The position numbers were made by a program, and so were the translations under genes. This document shows positions 1-9,072 of a stretch of DNA of 64,000 nucleotides, one piece after another; the stretch's first letter is position 1, and each line of letters begins with the position of its first letter. Source of the DNA: Paenibacillus hexagrammi (GTDB taxonomy: Bacteria > Bacillota > Bacilli > Paenibacillales > NBRC-103111). A model generated the notes under the pieces. The model saw only the letters and a list, made by a program, of their open reading frames with translations. It was not told the DNA's origin and searched no databases. Location of the stretch: contig NZ_CP090978.1 of the NCBI RefSeq assembly GCF_021513275.1, positions 2,108,001-2,172,000 on the forward strand, in the 5' to 3' direction.

Positions 1-1659
1 GAGGCAGTAAGGACTCAATTAAGCCAATTTGCCGATTTATTGAAAAGTCCCGAGCATCTTCATACCTATAAAATAACACCGTTGTCGGTCTGGAATGCAG
101 CCGCTTCAGGGATGAAACTGGAAGAAATCACTTCGTTTTTGCAGCAGAAGGCTAAATTTGGACTGCCCACTGCAGTGCTTGGCGGAATACGCAAATACGT
201 GTACAGGTATGGGGTCTTACGCTTGGAGAGTGTAGGTAATGAGCTCCATCTGGTCAGCGACGATACGGTCATTCTGAAAGAAATTATCGGCCGCGAATCG
301 TTGAGCTCCTATTTAAGGGAGGCCAAGGGGGAGAGAGCCATCAGCATTTCACAGGAACATAGAGGCCTTCTCAAGCAGGAATTAATTAAAATGGGTTATC
401 CAGTCGACGATATGGCTGTCTATCGAAGCGGGGAGCATGTCCCGATCGATTTCCGACAGGAAACATTTGAGGCAGAACCGTTTCAGCTGAGGGACTATCA
501 AAGAAGCGCGGTAGAGGCATTTCGCTGTACGGAAGCTGCTGGACGAGGTGCAAGCGGAGGCAGCGGCGTGTTGGTGCTTCCTTGCGGAGCGGGTAAGACG
601 ATTATTGGGATTGGCGCGATGGAGGCTTATAACTGCGCTACATTAATTCTAACAACCAATGTGACCTCTGTTAAACAGTGGAAACGGGAGATTCTGTCCA
701 AAACCTCCTTAACGGAAGAACAAGTCGGAGAATACACCGGCGCTTGCAAAGAAGTGAAGCCTGTGACCATCGCTACGTACCAGATCTTAACCCATCGAGC
801 CAATAAAGAAGATGAATTTAGCCATATGCAAATTTTTCATCAGCGGGAATGGGGGTTAATTATTTATGATGAAGTACATTTGCTGCCTGCGCCAGTGTTT
901 CGCGCCACGGCTGACATCCAGGCCACAAGAAGATTAGGCTTAACAGCAACTTTGATTCGAGAGGACGGTAGGGAAGAGGATGTTTTCTCCTTGATTGGCC
1001 CCAAGCGTTATGAGATCGGATGGAAGGAGCTTGAATCCAGCGGTTATATCGCTAAGGTAGCCTGTATAGAGTTACGTGTGCCCTTAGAGGATAAAGCTCG
1101 TGAAGACTATGCATTCTCGGATGCAAAGAGACAATTTCGTATCGCAGGTGAAAATATCGTCAAGCTGGATGTGATTGATGCGCTGCTCAAGCAGCATGAA
1201 CAAGAGCAGGTGCTCATCATAGGTCAGTATCTGGATCAATTAGAGCGCATATCCCAAAGGACTGGCGCTCCGGTCATTAACGGAGAAATGCCACAGGAAC
1301 AACGGGACATCTTATATCAGAAGTTCAAGGACAGCAGCGTATCGGTCTTGATTGTATCTAAGGTAGCTAACTTTGCTGTGGACCTGCCGGACGCATCCGT
1401 TGCGATTCAAGTATCAGGCAGCTTCGGCTCCAGACAAGAGGAGGCCCAGAGGCTTGGAAGAGTGCTGAGACCTAAAAAAGGGACAAATTCAGCGGTTTTT
1501 TATTCCATTGTGAGCCGGGACACCAAAGAGCAGGATTTCTCGCTTAAGAGACAATTATTTCTTGTTCAGCAGGGCTACCAGTATGCATGGCTCGATTGGG
1601 AGCACTGGCAGCAGAGTACCGAGACAGGAGGACATCATGAAGTACGAGCAGGTGTATAG
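1..1659 (+). CDS. XPB/Rad25-type superfamily 2 DNA helicase, 5' end cut by window edge
   Basis: ATP-dependent DNA helicase of the bacterial XPB family, presumably acting in DNA repair or transcription-coupled processes. The frame is open to the first base, and the upstream codons read like the usual N-terminus, so the gene starts outside the window; the TTG at 40 is only an internal candidate. Counting from that TTG, the Walker A motif (CGAGKT) is near residue 182, the DEVH box near 277, and the motif VI region (QRLGRVLRP) near 470. The N-terminal part before residue 140 is the damage-recognition-like region. It overlaps the start of the next gene, a helicase-associated protein, which suggests a two-gene operon. 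Family assignment is firm; the biological role in this group is inferred. Confidence 0.93.
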   Translation, partial: EAVRTQLSQFADLLKSPEHLHTYKITPLSVWNAAASGMKLEEITSFLQQKAKFGLPTAVLGGIRKYVYRYGVLRLESVGNELHLVSDDTVILKEIIGRESLSSYLREAKGERAISISQEHRGLLKQELIKMGYPVDDMAVYRSGEHVPIDFRQETFEAEPFQLRDYQRSAVEAFRCTEAAGRGASGGSGVLVLPCGAGKTIIGIGAMEAYNCATLILTTNVTSVKQWKREILSKTSLTEEQVGEYTGACKEVKPVTIATYQILTHRANKEDEFSHMQIFHQREWGLIIYDEVHLLPAPVFRATADIQATRRLGLTATLIREDGREEDVFSLIGPKRYEIGWKELESSGYIAKVACIELRVPLEDKAREDYAFSDAKRQFRIAGENIVKLDVIDALLKQHEQEQVLIIGQYLDQLERISQRTGAPVINGEMPQEQRDILYQKFKDSSVSVLIVSKVANFAVDLPDASVAIQVSGSFGSRQEEAQRLGRVLRPKKGTNSAVFYSIVSRDTKEQDFSLKRQLFLVQQGYQYAWLDWEHWQQSTETGGHHEVRAGV

Positions 1660-3685
1660 AAAGCTACCGCGTGAAATCAAAGAACAATTGAAGGCAGGTC
1701 CGTGGTTTGCAGAATCGGGGCTGCCGCTGGATCGGATTCACGCTTTATTAACCGATGATGAAGCTTTGAGCAGCTTGCGCCGAATGCTGTCGAAGACGGA
1801 GCTGCGTGTTCTGAAGCTGATATGGACAGCCTTTGCTGCGGAGCCGTTCACGACGCATGGTCTTGAAAAATTCGCGGGAGCCAGATTATCCGGAGCTGAA
1901 ATCCAAGCCGGGCTTTACGGCTTGCGGCGACAAGGGCTTGTAGCTGCATTCCGCAAGTCCTGGGGGAGCAGCTCTTCATACTGCCGGAGGATGGCATTGA
2001 TGCGTGGCTGACGCTCTTATTCCCTGATATTCACATCCGCAAGCTAGACGAAGCTATGGCCCTGGATATGCATCTTGAACCGGAGGAAGCACTTATTCTG
2101 CAAGAAAGGGGACTGGCACAGACCCTATTTCACTTTTTAGTCCAATGTGCGAAGCAGGAACGATTACTTTACTCTGCGAAAGGCGTGCTGCCGAAAAAGC
2201 AGCTCCAAAAGCTACTACAAGAACCTTCTTTAGGTGGTGAGGTGCTCCGCCGAACAGGTCTTTCCTTTACAGCTAAAGATGCTTATGAGCCTTTAGTAGC
2301 GGTTTTGCTGGAAAGTGCTTATAAACTGAACATCCTTCTGCCTGATGATCAGGGGATCTTCATAGATTTGAGTGCGCTTGGGCGATGGCTGCAGCTGTAT
2401 TATGATATGCAGGAGGCTGAACTTTATAAGCACTGGAGACAATTGTATCTGCCCGCGCCGGCATGGCTGCATCACTGTATGATTCTTATTGAAAATAGCG
2501 CGGAGCAAGCACAAGAAGCATGGCACTCGTTAAATGATATTGCCGCCGCTGCAGTCGACATGCAAAGTTGGGACGACGGTTTATCCAAAGAGCAGGTCAT
2601 GTCTGCGCTTCTGGAGCAGTGGATTCGACCGCTTCAACTATTCCGGTGGCTAGAGCTGGCTGTGGATAAACAGGGCGGCCTGTGGTTTCATGTTCTAGTC
2701 GATATGTCATTCAGTGATCGGAACAATAATTGCTTTTCATTACAAAAGAATATGGATGAGAAGCCCGGGCATTCGGCTACATTTTATGTACAACCGGACT
2801 TTGAATTGATCCTTCCTCCGGATGTTCCGCCTTCCATTGAATGGGAGATTGCCTCTTTTGCCGAACTGCTTACCTCGGATGCAGTGCGAATGTACCGCAT
2901 AAATAGAGAAAGCTTAAAAGCATGTGAATCGGGCTATAGCGCAGCTTCCGTTTCGACTTTTCTAATGGAGTATGCCTGCTTTGAAGTGCCGGAGGTGATT
3001 CCAACAACGCTTCATCAATGGGAGCAGCAGCTGGGTAAGTTATATTTCGAAGAGGTTACACTGCTGCGCTGTAAGTCGGCTGAGCTCGCTGAGTTAGTAG
3101 AAAAGCATCCGTCATGCCAACCTTATTTACAAGAAAAATCGGAACGAAGGACTTCCGAATCCAAAAAGAACATCTCAAGAAAGTACAGGTTATCGTCGAA
3201 AAAATGGGCTATCATCCCAAAAAATGCTGCAAAAGCATGTTGCATCTTCTACTGATACCGTTGTGGGTCGGGATATGTCCGGGGACCAGGACTCGGACAG
3301 AGAAAACAAGAAAAATAAGGGTATGTTCTATACCAGAGATCACATTCAGCTGTATGAAATTGACACGGCTTGGCCCGATCATCGTGAGTTGTATCCTGAT
3401 TTAGAGGAGATTCCATCCGGTTGGTTGAAGGATTGTAGAGAGTATCATGCTGCTACGCGCAAGGATATGATCCGCAAAGCAATTGAATGGAAGAGCTTCA
3501 TTAAACTGCGTGAAGAAGGCCGTGAAAGGCTCATTGTTCCGAAAGCGCTCTATGAAGAAAGAACTGGTTGGTCGCTGATTGGCTTTGAAAATCATAAAGA
3601 GGTTACGCTGGCGGGGGATGCCTGGGAGCAAATGCAAATTGTTTTGCCAGGTATTAATGACGAAGAAAAGGAAGAAAGTCTGTGA
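1637..3685 (+). CDS. Helicase-associated protein downstream of XPB helicase; three apparent frameshifts
   Basis: A protein of about 680 residues that normally sits beside bacterial XPB helicases and carries a helicase C-terminal-like domain. It starts at ATG 1637 behind AGGAGG, inside the end of the helicase gene. In this sequence the frame breaks three times, each fitting loss of one base: in GGGGG at 1962-1966, in AAAAA at 3134-3138, and in the A run at 3219-3224. Adding one base at each gives a single continuous reading: the first break joins ...RKSWG to EQLFILPEDG, the second gives ...QEKIGTKDF, the third ...HPKKMLQKHV. The C-terminal part (about 3320-3685) is rich in charged residues and aromatic motifs such as YTRDHIQLYEID. 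The breaks look like sequencing errors; a decayed gene is the alternative. Confidence 0.75.
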
Positions 3686-3746
3686 GAACTATGTTATGAT
3701 GAAGAAGTAATATAGTTCTAATGGAGAGGCAGGTTGAATACTACCT

Positions 3747-4192
3747 ATGAGTATTATGGAGAGCGAAATACTGGACATGTCCGCGATTCTGCTTCAGGCG
3801 TACGACATGGGCGATATGATTAATTCCTCTGCCGAAGTGGCAGATTACTTATATTGGAAGTCCATTGTGGAGAACAGCGAAGAAGTCAAAGAGCTTAAGA
3901 AGCTGTTTGCCAAGAAAAAGAAGCCTTTGAAGAGTGTGAAAGATTCGGACACTATCACCCTAGCTATCACGATGCGCTAGCCGCAGTAAATGAAGTGCAG
4001 GAGAGGCTGAATGCGATTGAAGCCGTTTCCCGCTTTAAGCAAGCCGAAGACCGGTTAGATGACTTGTTGTATACAGTATCCACAACGATCGCGCATGCGG
4101 TCTCCGATTCTATTAAAGTGCCGAGTAATAATCCTCTGCCCACCGGCAAAGGCTGCAGCTCCGGCGGAAGCTGCAGCGGTAACTGCGGTTAA
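3747..4192 (+). CDS. ylbF: YlbF family regulator (Y-complex subunit), one apparent frameshift
   Basis: YlbF is a small helical protein of the YlbF/YmcA family. In B. subtilis it joins YmcA and YaaT in a complex that promotes RNase Y-dependent mRNA processing and affects sporulation, competence and biofilm formation. The N-terminal part (MESEILDMSAILLQAYDMGD) and the C-terminal part (ERLNAIEAVSRFKQAEDRLD) lie in different frames. Adding one A to AAAAA at 3915-3919 joins them through KKKEAFEECERFGHYHP. The C-terminus is a Cys/Gly/Ser tail (GCSSGGSCSGNCG); cysteines of this kind have been linked to an Fe-S cluster in the Y-complex. The 8-bp inverted repeat AGAACTAT/ATAGTTCT at 3685-3719 precedes the gene. 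Its stop overlaps that of the convergent asparaginase gene by four bases. Confidence 0.85.
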
Positions 4193-5202
4193 AGGCTGAA
4201 ATCAGGCTCGATGCGGCCAACTTCAGTCCCTTGCCAGTTGCGCTGAACAGGGGTATGGAACTCAGCTAAAGCAGCAACTTCCGCTGCTGAGAGCAGGCTA
4301 AGCTGATGTAAAGCTTCCACGACGGCAGGATACAGCGCACGCTGGTTGCCGTCTTCAACTTTAACTGCGAACCCTATTCCTTCTATAGGAATGGTAAGCG
4401 CGAAGACGCCTTCGGCTCCCATCTTACCGACAATCCGACCTTGGGTTGCGCGGATGAGCTGGGTGTCGAAGCGATCATCGCCAGCTAAGCATTCGGGATT
4501 CTTCCGAACGGAGTCGATGATTTGTCGGCAAGCGCTTGCACGCTCCGCGGCCAAACCGTCAGGTTGACCCAATCGCGCAAAAGCCACAGCCAGACGATCG
4601 ATAGTCATGCCGAACACAGGAACACCGCAGCCGTCTGTACCTAGGATCATCTCTTCTTGGCTCACATCCGACAGGTCGCTGACTGCTTCCAGCATGAACT
4701 TCTGCACTGGATGGTTCACATCCATGTAAGTATCCACAGGTGCCTGCAAATAGGCGGCAAGTGTGAGCATTCCCGAATGCTTGCCCGAGCAGTTGTTATG
4801 CAAGCTCGTGGGCTGAATTCCGCGCCTACGCATCTCCTGTGCAGTTGGCGTGTGGTAAGGCTCGTGCACGCCGCACTGCAGATGCGTGTGCGACAGGCCG
4901 ATCTTGGCCAGGATGGACTGGGCCAAGTCGGCATGCTGCGCTTCCCCGTTGTGGGAAGCACAGCATAAAGCAATTTCGGCCTGGCTGAGGCCGAAATGGG
5001 CCGCCGCGCCGGACTCGAGGACCGGCAGCGCTTGGATCAGCTTCGCCGTCGACCGGGCGAAGGTGCGAAGGAAGGGATCGCCGGCTTCGTGAAGCAGCGA
5101 TCCTTTTGAGTTAACCACCGCGAGATGGATGCGGTGGATGCTTTCAGTAAGAGGTCCGCGGTAGACGCGGACTAGGGCTTTGGACATTTTCATAAATGAC
5201 AA
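4189..5202 (-). CDS. Asparaginase (AnsA-like, PF06089 family)
   Basis: Predicted L-asparaginase of the thermolabile bacterial/rhizobial type II family, converting asparagine to aspartate and ammonia; 337 residues, the normal length. Recognisable stretches are the N-terminal VYRGPLTESIHR, the CCASHNGE segment, the HNNCSGKHSGML segment around residues 135-147, the GTDGCGVPVFG segment near 188-198, and GDDRFDTQLI. No signal peptide is present, so it is probably cytoplasmic. It may start at the ATG at 5187 (MKMSKALVR...) or slightly later rather than at 5202. It is encoded opposite to its neighbours, divergent from ylbG, and ends tail-to-tail with ylbF. Confidence 0.88.
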   Translation of the reverse strand: MSFMKMSKALVRVYRGPLTESIHRIHLAVVNSKGSLLHEAGDPFLRTFARSTAKLIQALPVLESGAAAHFGLSQAEIALCCASHNGEAQHADLAQSILAKIGLSHTHLQCGVHEPYHTPTAQEMRRRGIQPTSLHNNCSGKHSGMLTLAAYLQAPVDTYMDVNHPVQKFMLEAVSDLSDVSQEEMILGTDGCGVPVFGMTIDRLAVAFARLGQPDGLAAERASACRQIIDSVRKNPECLAGDDRFDTQLIRATQGRIVGKMGAEGVFALTIPIEGIGFAVKVEDGNQRALYPAVVEALHQLSLLSAAEVAALAEFHTPVQRNWQGTEVGRIEPDFSL

Positions 5203-5238
5203 TCACTCCATAACGGGATTTATCGAAAGAAGGTAATC

Positions 5239-5505
5239 ATGATGATGATCGAGCGAAGCGGATTAATCATATGGGTAAGTGATACGAAAGCCGCAAGAAA
5301 TTTAGAACGATTCGGCTCTCTACACTACATATCCAAAAAAATGAACTATGCGGTTCTCTACATCCACAGCAGTAAGCTGGAAGAGACGATGAAAAGTCTG
5401 CAGAAGCTGCCTTACGTGAAGAAGATAGAACGCTCGTACCGCAACGAAATTAAAACAGAATACAGTAGTAATATGCCGGACAAAACTAGATTTTACACCC
5501 TCTGA
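5239..5505 (+). CDS. ylbG: YlbG family protein (DUF2129)
   Basis: Small cytoplasmic protein of the UPF0298/DUF2129 family, 88 residues with an expected length of about 90. The pattern RSGLIIWVSDTKAARNLERFG-LHYISKKMNYAVLYI is typical. Its molecular function is unknown; in B. subtilis ylbG lies directly after ylbF, and here only the opposite-strand asparaginase separates them. The start could be any of three consecutive ATG codons (5239, 5242, 5245) behind AGAAGG. An intrinsic terminator follows immediately. Confidence 0.88.
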   Translation: MMMIERSGLIIWVSDTKAARNLERFGSLHYISKKMNYAVLYIHSSKLEETMKSLQKLPYVKKIERSYRNEIKTEYSSNMPDKTRFYTL

Positions 5506-5522
5506 GGCGACAGTGCAAAACA

Positions 5523-5550
5523 GAAGCTTCGAAAGAAGCTTTTTCTTTTT
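5523..5550 (+). terminator. Intrinsic terminator after ylbG
   Basis: Stem AAGCTTC/GAAGCTT with a GAAA loop, followed by TTTTTCTTTTT. Confidence 0.85.
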
Positions 5551-5710
5551 GTTTGAATTTTTGAATAGTGGGTATTTTTCCGTGAATTGATCAATATGTA
5601 TTAATAATTTCATAGGAATTGACAATGAAAATTGTAATGAGGTAAAGTAAAATATAACATACAAATGGTAAACAATAGGTAATCGGTCTCATTTTCAGAA
5701 GGGAGGGGTT

Positions 5711-6154
5711 GTGATCATGAAAGATAAGATAATGGGGAGATGGAGTACTTACGAACCATTTTTCGTACAACTAGGAGATAAGAAAGTAGCAGACATCGTG
5801 ATCACCAATCATGCGAAGCTGAGATGGACTGATCGTGTCTCTATAGATAACGCTTCCTTGGAGGAAATTTGTTCCTTCATGTGGGAAAAGCTGAAAAACA
5901 ATAAGATCGTCCCTTATTACCGGAATGAACAGGACGTCTATTTAATTGATGAGGACCTTGTCGTGGTCGCCGAATTTACGCAAATGGAGAAGGAAACGGA
6001 CATCGCGGGCAATCCCTTGCACAAAATGATCATCGTTACTTTCTTGGGTAAGATGTCGGAAACCATTGAGCTTCGAGATTTGAAGTCGTATTATTCATGG
6101 CTGCGGCATTCGCGGCGAATGACCTTGATCAAGAACAGCCGCAAGCGCAGATAG
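5711..6154 (+). CDS. Hypothetical protein, 147 aa
   Basis: I do not recognise this protein. It is soluble, with no signal peptide or membrane segment, and has a basic tail (RHSRRMTLIKNSRKRR). The central part (VITNHAKLRWTDRVS, then VYLIDEDLVVVAEF) is reminiscent of small proteins with an N-H-A-x-x-R/D-R-V element, but no family can be named from sight. A strong GGGAGGGG site precedes either the GTG at 5711 or the ATG at 5717. It stands alone between the ylbG terminator and the LysR gene. Confidence 0.75.
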   Translation: MIMKDKIMGRWSTYEPFFVQLGDKKVADIVITNHAKLRWTDRVSIDNASLEEICSFMWEKLKNNKIVPYYRNEQDVYLIDEDLVVVAEFTQMEKETDIAGNPLHKMIIVTFLGKMSETIELRDLKSYYSWLRHSRRMTLIKNSRKRR

Positions 6155-6283
6155 CTCAAATCCTGGTATTCAAAGAGTGTGCGGGCATGAATCCGCATGC
6201 TCTTTTTTGGGTTTGAGCACGCAATCGAATAGACTCTGCTTATCTTTTTACATATAATGAAAGCAAAAGAGAGGCGGTCGACG

Positions 6284-7195
6284 ATGGCACTGAATTTTCA
6301 CCAACTTCACATATTTTACACCGTAGCGGAAAAAGGCAGCTTTTCGCACGCAGCTAACGCGCTGCATATGACACAGCCTGCTGTAACGATGCAAATTCAA
6401 TCCCTCGAGGATTATTTTGGCGTAAAGCTATTTCACCGAAGCACGAAGAAAATCGAGCTGTCCGAGGCGGGCCGAACCTTGATGCCGTTTGCCAAGCGCA
6501 GCATAGAACTTATTCGCGAGACCGATGTAGCGATGTCCCAATTCACGCAAATGATCGAGGGCCGGCTGCAGCTGGGAGCAAGCTTGACGATGGGGGAATA
6601 TATTCTGCCGCGGCTACTCGGACCGTTCAGTAAAGAATACCCGAATATATTGGTATCCATGAAGGTGATGAATACTGCGCAGATTCTCGATGAGATTCTC
6701 GGCCATCAGCTGAATTTTGGTCTCGTTGAAGCGCCGATTCATCATCCCGACGTTCATACCGAAGCGATTCTGAGTGATGAACTCAAGCTGATTGTCCCTG
6801 CAGGGCACCCGCTTGATGAATTGGATGTCATCCACTTTGACGATGTGCTTAAATATCCGTTCGTGCTTCGTGAGCAGGGGTCAGGGACGAGAAGAGTGAT
6901 GGAAGAAGAGCTCACGAAGGCTAAGGTTGATTACAGTAAAATGAATATCGTGATGGAGCTGGGAAGCACCGGTGCCATAAAGTCGGCTGTAGAAGCCGGG
7001 CTCGGGATTTCCATCCTTTCGCAGTCCTCCGTGAAGCACGAGGTTACATTAGGCTTATTTAAGATTAAAGAAATCGAAAATATCCGATTTGAACGAAGCT
7101 TTTACGCTATTTCATTAAATTCCACACTGCTGCCTATATCGGCAGTCAGCTTTATGACCTTTATGCGCCAAGAAAATTTAAGCCAGTGGCTGTGA
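6284..7195 (+). CDS. LysR-family transcriptional regulator
   Basis: DNA-binding regulator with an N-terminal winged helix-turn-helix (residues about 5-64; AANALHMTQPAVTMQIQSLE is the helix-turn-helix core) followed by a periplasmic-binding-protein-like effector domain (from about residue 90). About 303 residues, normal for the family. ATG 6284 is chosen because GAGAGGCGG lies 7-8 bases upstream and the protein then begins MALNFHQLHIFYTV, as in relatives; an ATG 27 bases earlier is less likely. The effector domain resembles CysL/YwfK-like members, but the ligand and targets cannot be told. The stop abuts the ribosome binding site of the PHP gene, so the two may be cotranscribed. Confidence 0.9.
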   Translation: MALNFHQLHIFYTVAEKGSFSHAANALHMTQPAVTMQIQSLEDYFGVKLFHRSTKKIELSEAGRTLMPFAKRSIELIRETDVAMSQFTQMIEGRLQLGASLTMGEYILPRLLGPFSKEYPNILVSMKVMNTAQILDEILGHQLNFGLVEAPIHHPDVHTEAILSDELKLIVPAGHPLDELDVIHFDDVLKYPFVLREQGSGTRRVMEEELTKAKVDYSKMNIVMELGSTGAIKSAVEAGLGISILSQSSVKHEVTLGLFKIKEIENIRFERSFYAISLNSTLLPISAVSFMTFMRQENLSQWL

Positions 7196-7212
7196 ATGAA
7201 GGAGGATTCCGG

Positions 7213-8064
7213 ATGGAATTACGTATGGAAGCAGATTTGCATACACATACAACGGCGTCGGACGGCACACAGCGACCTGCAGCTAATGTGCAAATGGCCT
7301 ATGAAAATGGCCTCGGAGCTATTGCTATCACGGATCATGATACAGTATCCGGTGTTGCGGAGGCACTCGAGGCCGGGCGTAAGCTTGGAATCGAGGTTGT
7401 GCCGGGGGTTGAAATTAGTACGGTTGCCCGCGGTCAGGATATCCATGTGCTGGGCTATTACATCAACATCACCGATGCGAAGCTATTGAGCCGTTTGGAC
7501 TCGCTTCGCGAAACGAGGGACAAGCGCAATGAGATGATCATTGAGAAGCTCCAACAGTTGGGTATAGCGATTACAATGGATGAGGTGCTTCAAGAGGTCG
7601 CAAATGTGAAAACAAAAGGCGACACGGTAGGCCGGCCGCACATAGCGGCTGTTTTGCTGAAAAAGGGTGTCGTTGCTTCCATAAGCGAGGCTTTTGACAG
7701 CTATTTGGGCAAAGGAGCTGCGGCATACGCCAACCCACCCCGGATCGAGCCGAAGACTGCTATCGAATGGATTCATGAGGCGGGGGGCAAGGCTGTTCTG
7801 GCCCATCCCGGCATCTATCATGATGATGAGCTGGTCGAAATCATCATGGCACAAGGGCTGGATGGTATCGAGGCTTATCATTCAGACCATACCCCGGAGC
7901 AAGAAGCGAAGTATGTACAGTTAGCCAAGACGAACGGTCTCCTTGTGACGGCGGGGTCAGACTTCCACGGTGAACGAGGGGGCGTTGTTTTCCATGCGCC
8001 AATCGGCGCCAGACGAATAGGCATCGAGGTTGTTACGGAACTGCGTAAAGGAAGGAGCGAATAA
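7213..8064 (+). CDS. PHP-domain phosphoesterase (YciV/RNase AM-like)
   Basis: Metal-dependent phosphoesterase of the PHP superfamily; the E. coli relative YciV is a 5'-3' exoribonuclease and 3',5'-nucleotide phosphatase. The four metal-binding motifs are present: DLHTHTTASDG near the N-terminus, AITDHDTV, PGVEIS, and near the end HPG plus SDFHGE. About 283 residues. ATG 7213 is chosen because AAGGAGG is correctly spaced, whereas an upstream in-frame start lies inside the LysR gene. Substrate in this organism is not known. Confidence 0.9.
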   Translation: MELRMEADLHTHTTASDGTQRPAANVQMAYENGLGAIAITDHDTVSGVAEALEAGRKLGIEVVPGVEISTVARGQDIHVLGYYINITDAKLLSRLDSLRETRDKRNEMIIEKLQQLGIAITMDEVLQEVANVKTKGDTVGRPHIAAVLLKKGVVASISEAFDSYLGKGAAAYANPPRIEPKTAIEWIHEAGGKAVLAHPGIYHDDELVEIIMAQGLDGIEAYHSDHTPEQEAKYVQLAKTNGLLVTAGSDFHGERGGVVFHAPIGARRIGIEVVTELRKGRSE

Positions 8065-8065
8065 A

Positions 8066-8939
8066 GTGAAAAAATTCGTAAAGCTATTATTCCGGCCGCG
8101 GGGCTCGGCACACGATTTTTGCCTGCGACCAAAGCGCAGCCAAAGGAAATGCTGCCTATCGTGGATAAGCCTGCTATTCAGTATATTGTTGAGGAAGCGA
8201 TGGCTTCGGGCATCGAAGATATTATCATCGTAACAGGACGCAACAAGCGGGCGATTGAGGATCATTTTGACAAGTCCGTGGAATTGGAAACGACTTTGGA
8301 AGTAAAGGGGAGCTCCAAGCTTCTGGAGATCGTGCAGTCGGTCTCAAACCTGGCTGACGTTCATTATATTCGGCAAAAAGAACCTCTTGGCTTAGGTCAC
8401 GCTATTCTTTGCGCCCGGAAGTTTATCGGAGACGAGCCGTTTGCCGTTCTGCTGGGGGACGATATTTTGCAGTCGAATCCTCCCGGACTTAAGCAAATGA
8501 TTGATCTCTATGAACAAAAACAAACCTCGGTCATCGCGGTACAGGAAGTGCCGTGGGAGGATGTTGATAAATACGGTATTGTTTCTCCAGCCAACGAGAT
8601 GAATGGATTCAGTCTGATTGAGGATTTGGTCGAGAAACCTGACAGGAGCGCAGCCCCTCCAATTTGGCTGTCATAGGCAGGTATATTATTGAACCCGAAA
8701 TCTTTCATATTCTCGAAAATCAGGAGCCGGGTAGAGGCGGAGAAATCCAGTTAACCGATGCGCTGCGTAAATTGAACCTCGAGCATCAAATGGTAGCCTA
8801 TTTAATGCAAGCCGACCGATATGATGTAGGGGACAAATTAGGATACATCGAAGCAACTATAGAACTTGCCCTGAGAAGACCCGATTTGCAGGCGCAAGTG
8901 AAGGCCTACTTGACGGATTTGGTTCGAAAATGGGATTAA
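8066..8939 (+). CDS. galU: UTP-glucose-1-phosphate uridylyltransferase, two apparent frameshifts
   Basis: Makes UDP-glucose from UTP and glucose-1-phosphate for cell-surface polysaccharides and glycolipids. The N-terminal nucleotide-binding signature [21 protein letters not shown] is present, but not in frame with the GTG start at 8066: adding one A to the AAAAAA at 8069-8074 gives [16 protein letters not shown] second break at CCCC (8654-8657) is repaired by one C, giving [18 protein letters not shown]. The C-terminal part with the [12 protein letters not shown] motif then reads to 8939. Restored length is about 291 residues, normal for GalU. Both breaks look like homopolymer deletions introduced by sequencing. 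Confidence 0.9.
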
Positions 8940-8970
8940 TACTTACATAACTTACTCTATAAAACAAAAC

Positions 8971-9020
8971 AATAGGCTATCCCACAGGTCGCGGCGCGGC
9001 CTAAGAGGGATAGCCTATTT
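8971..9020. terminator. Bidirectional terminator between galU and rqcH
   Basis: Inverted repeat AATAGGCTATCCC / GGGATAGCCTATT flanking a GC-rich loop, positioned between the two convergent genes. On the minus strand it is followed by a T-rich stretch (TGTTTTGTTTT). Confidence 0.75.
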
Positions 9021-9072
9021 CAGTTGACAAATCCGCTCGTCCTTTAAGGACGACAAAGTCGTTTATGCTTAG

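Noticed and set aside
8066-8939. Two separate genes for halves of galU
   Set aside because: The pieces join into one normal-length GalU with one base added at each of two homopolymers.
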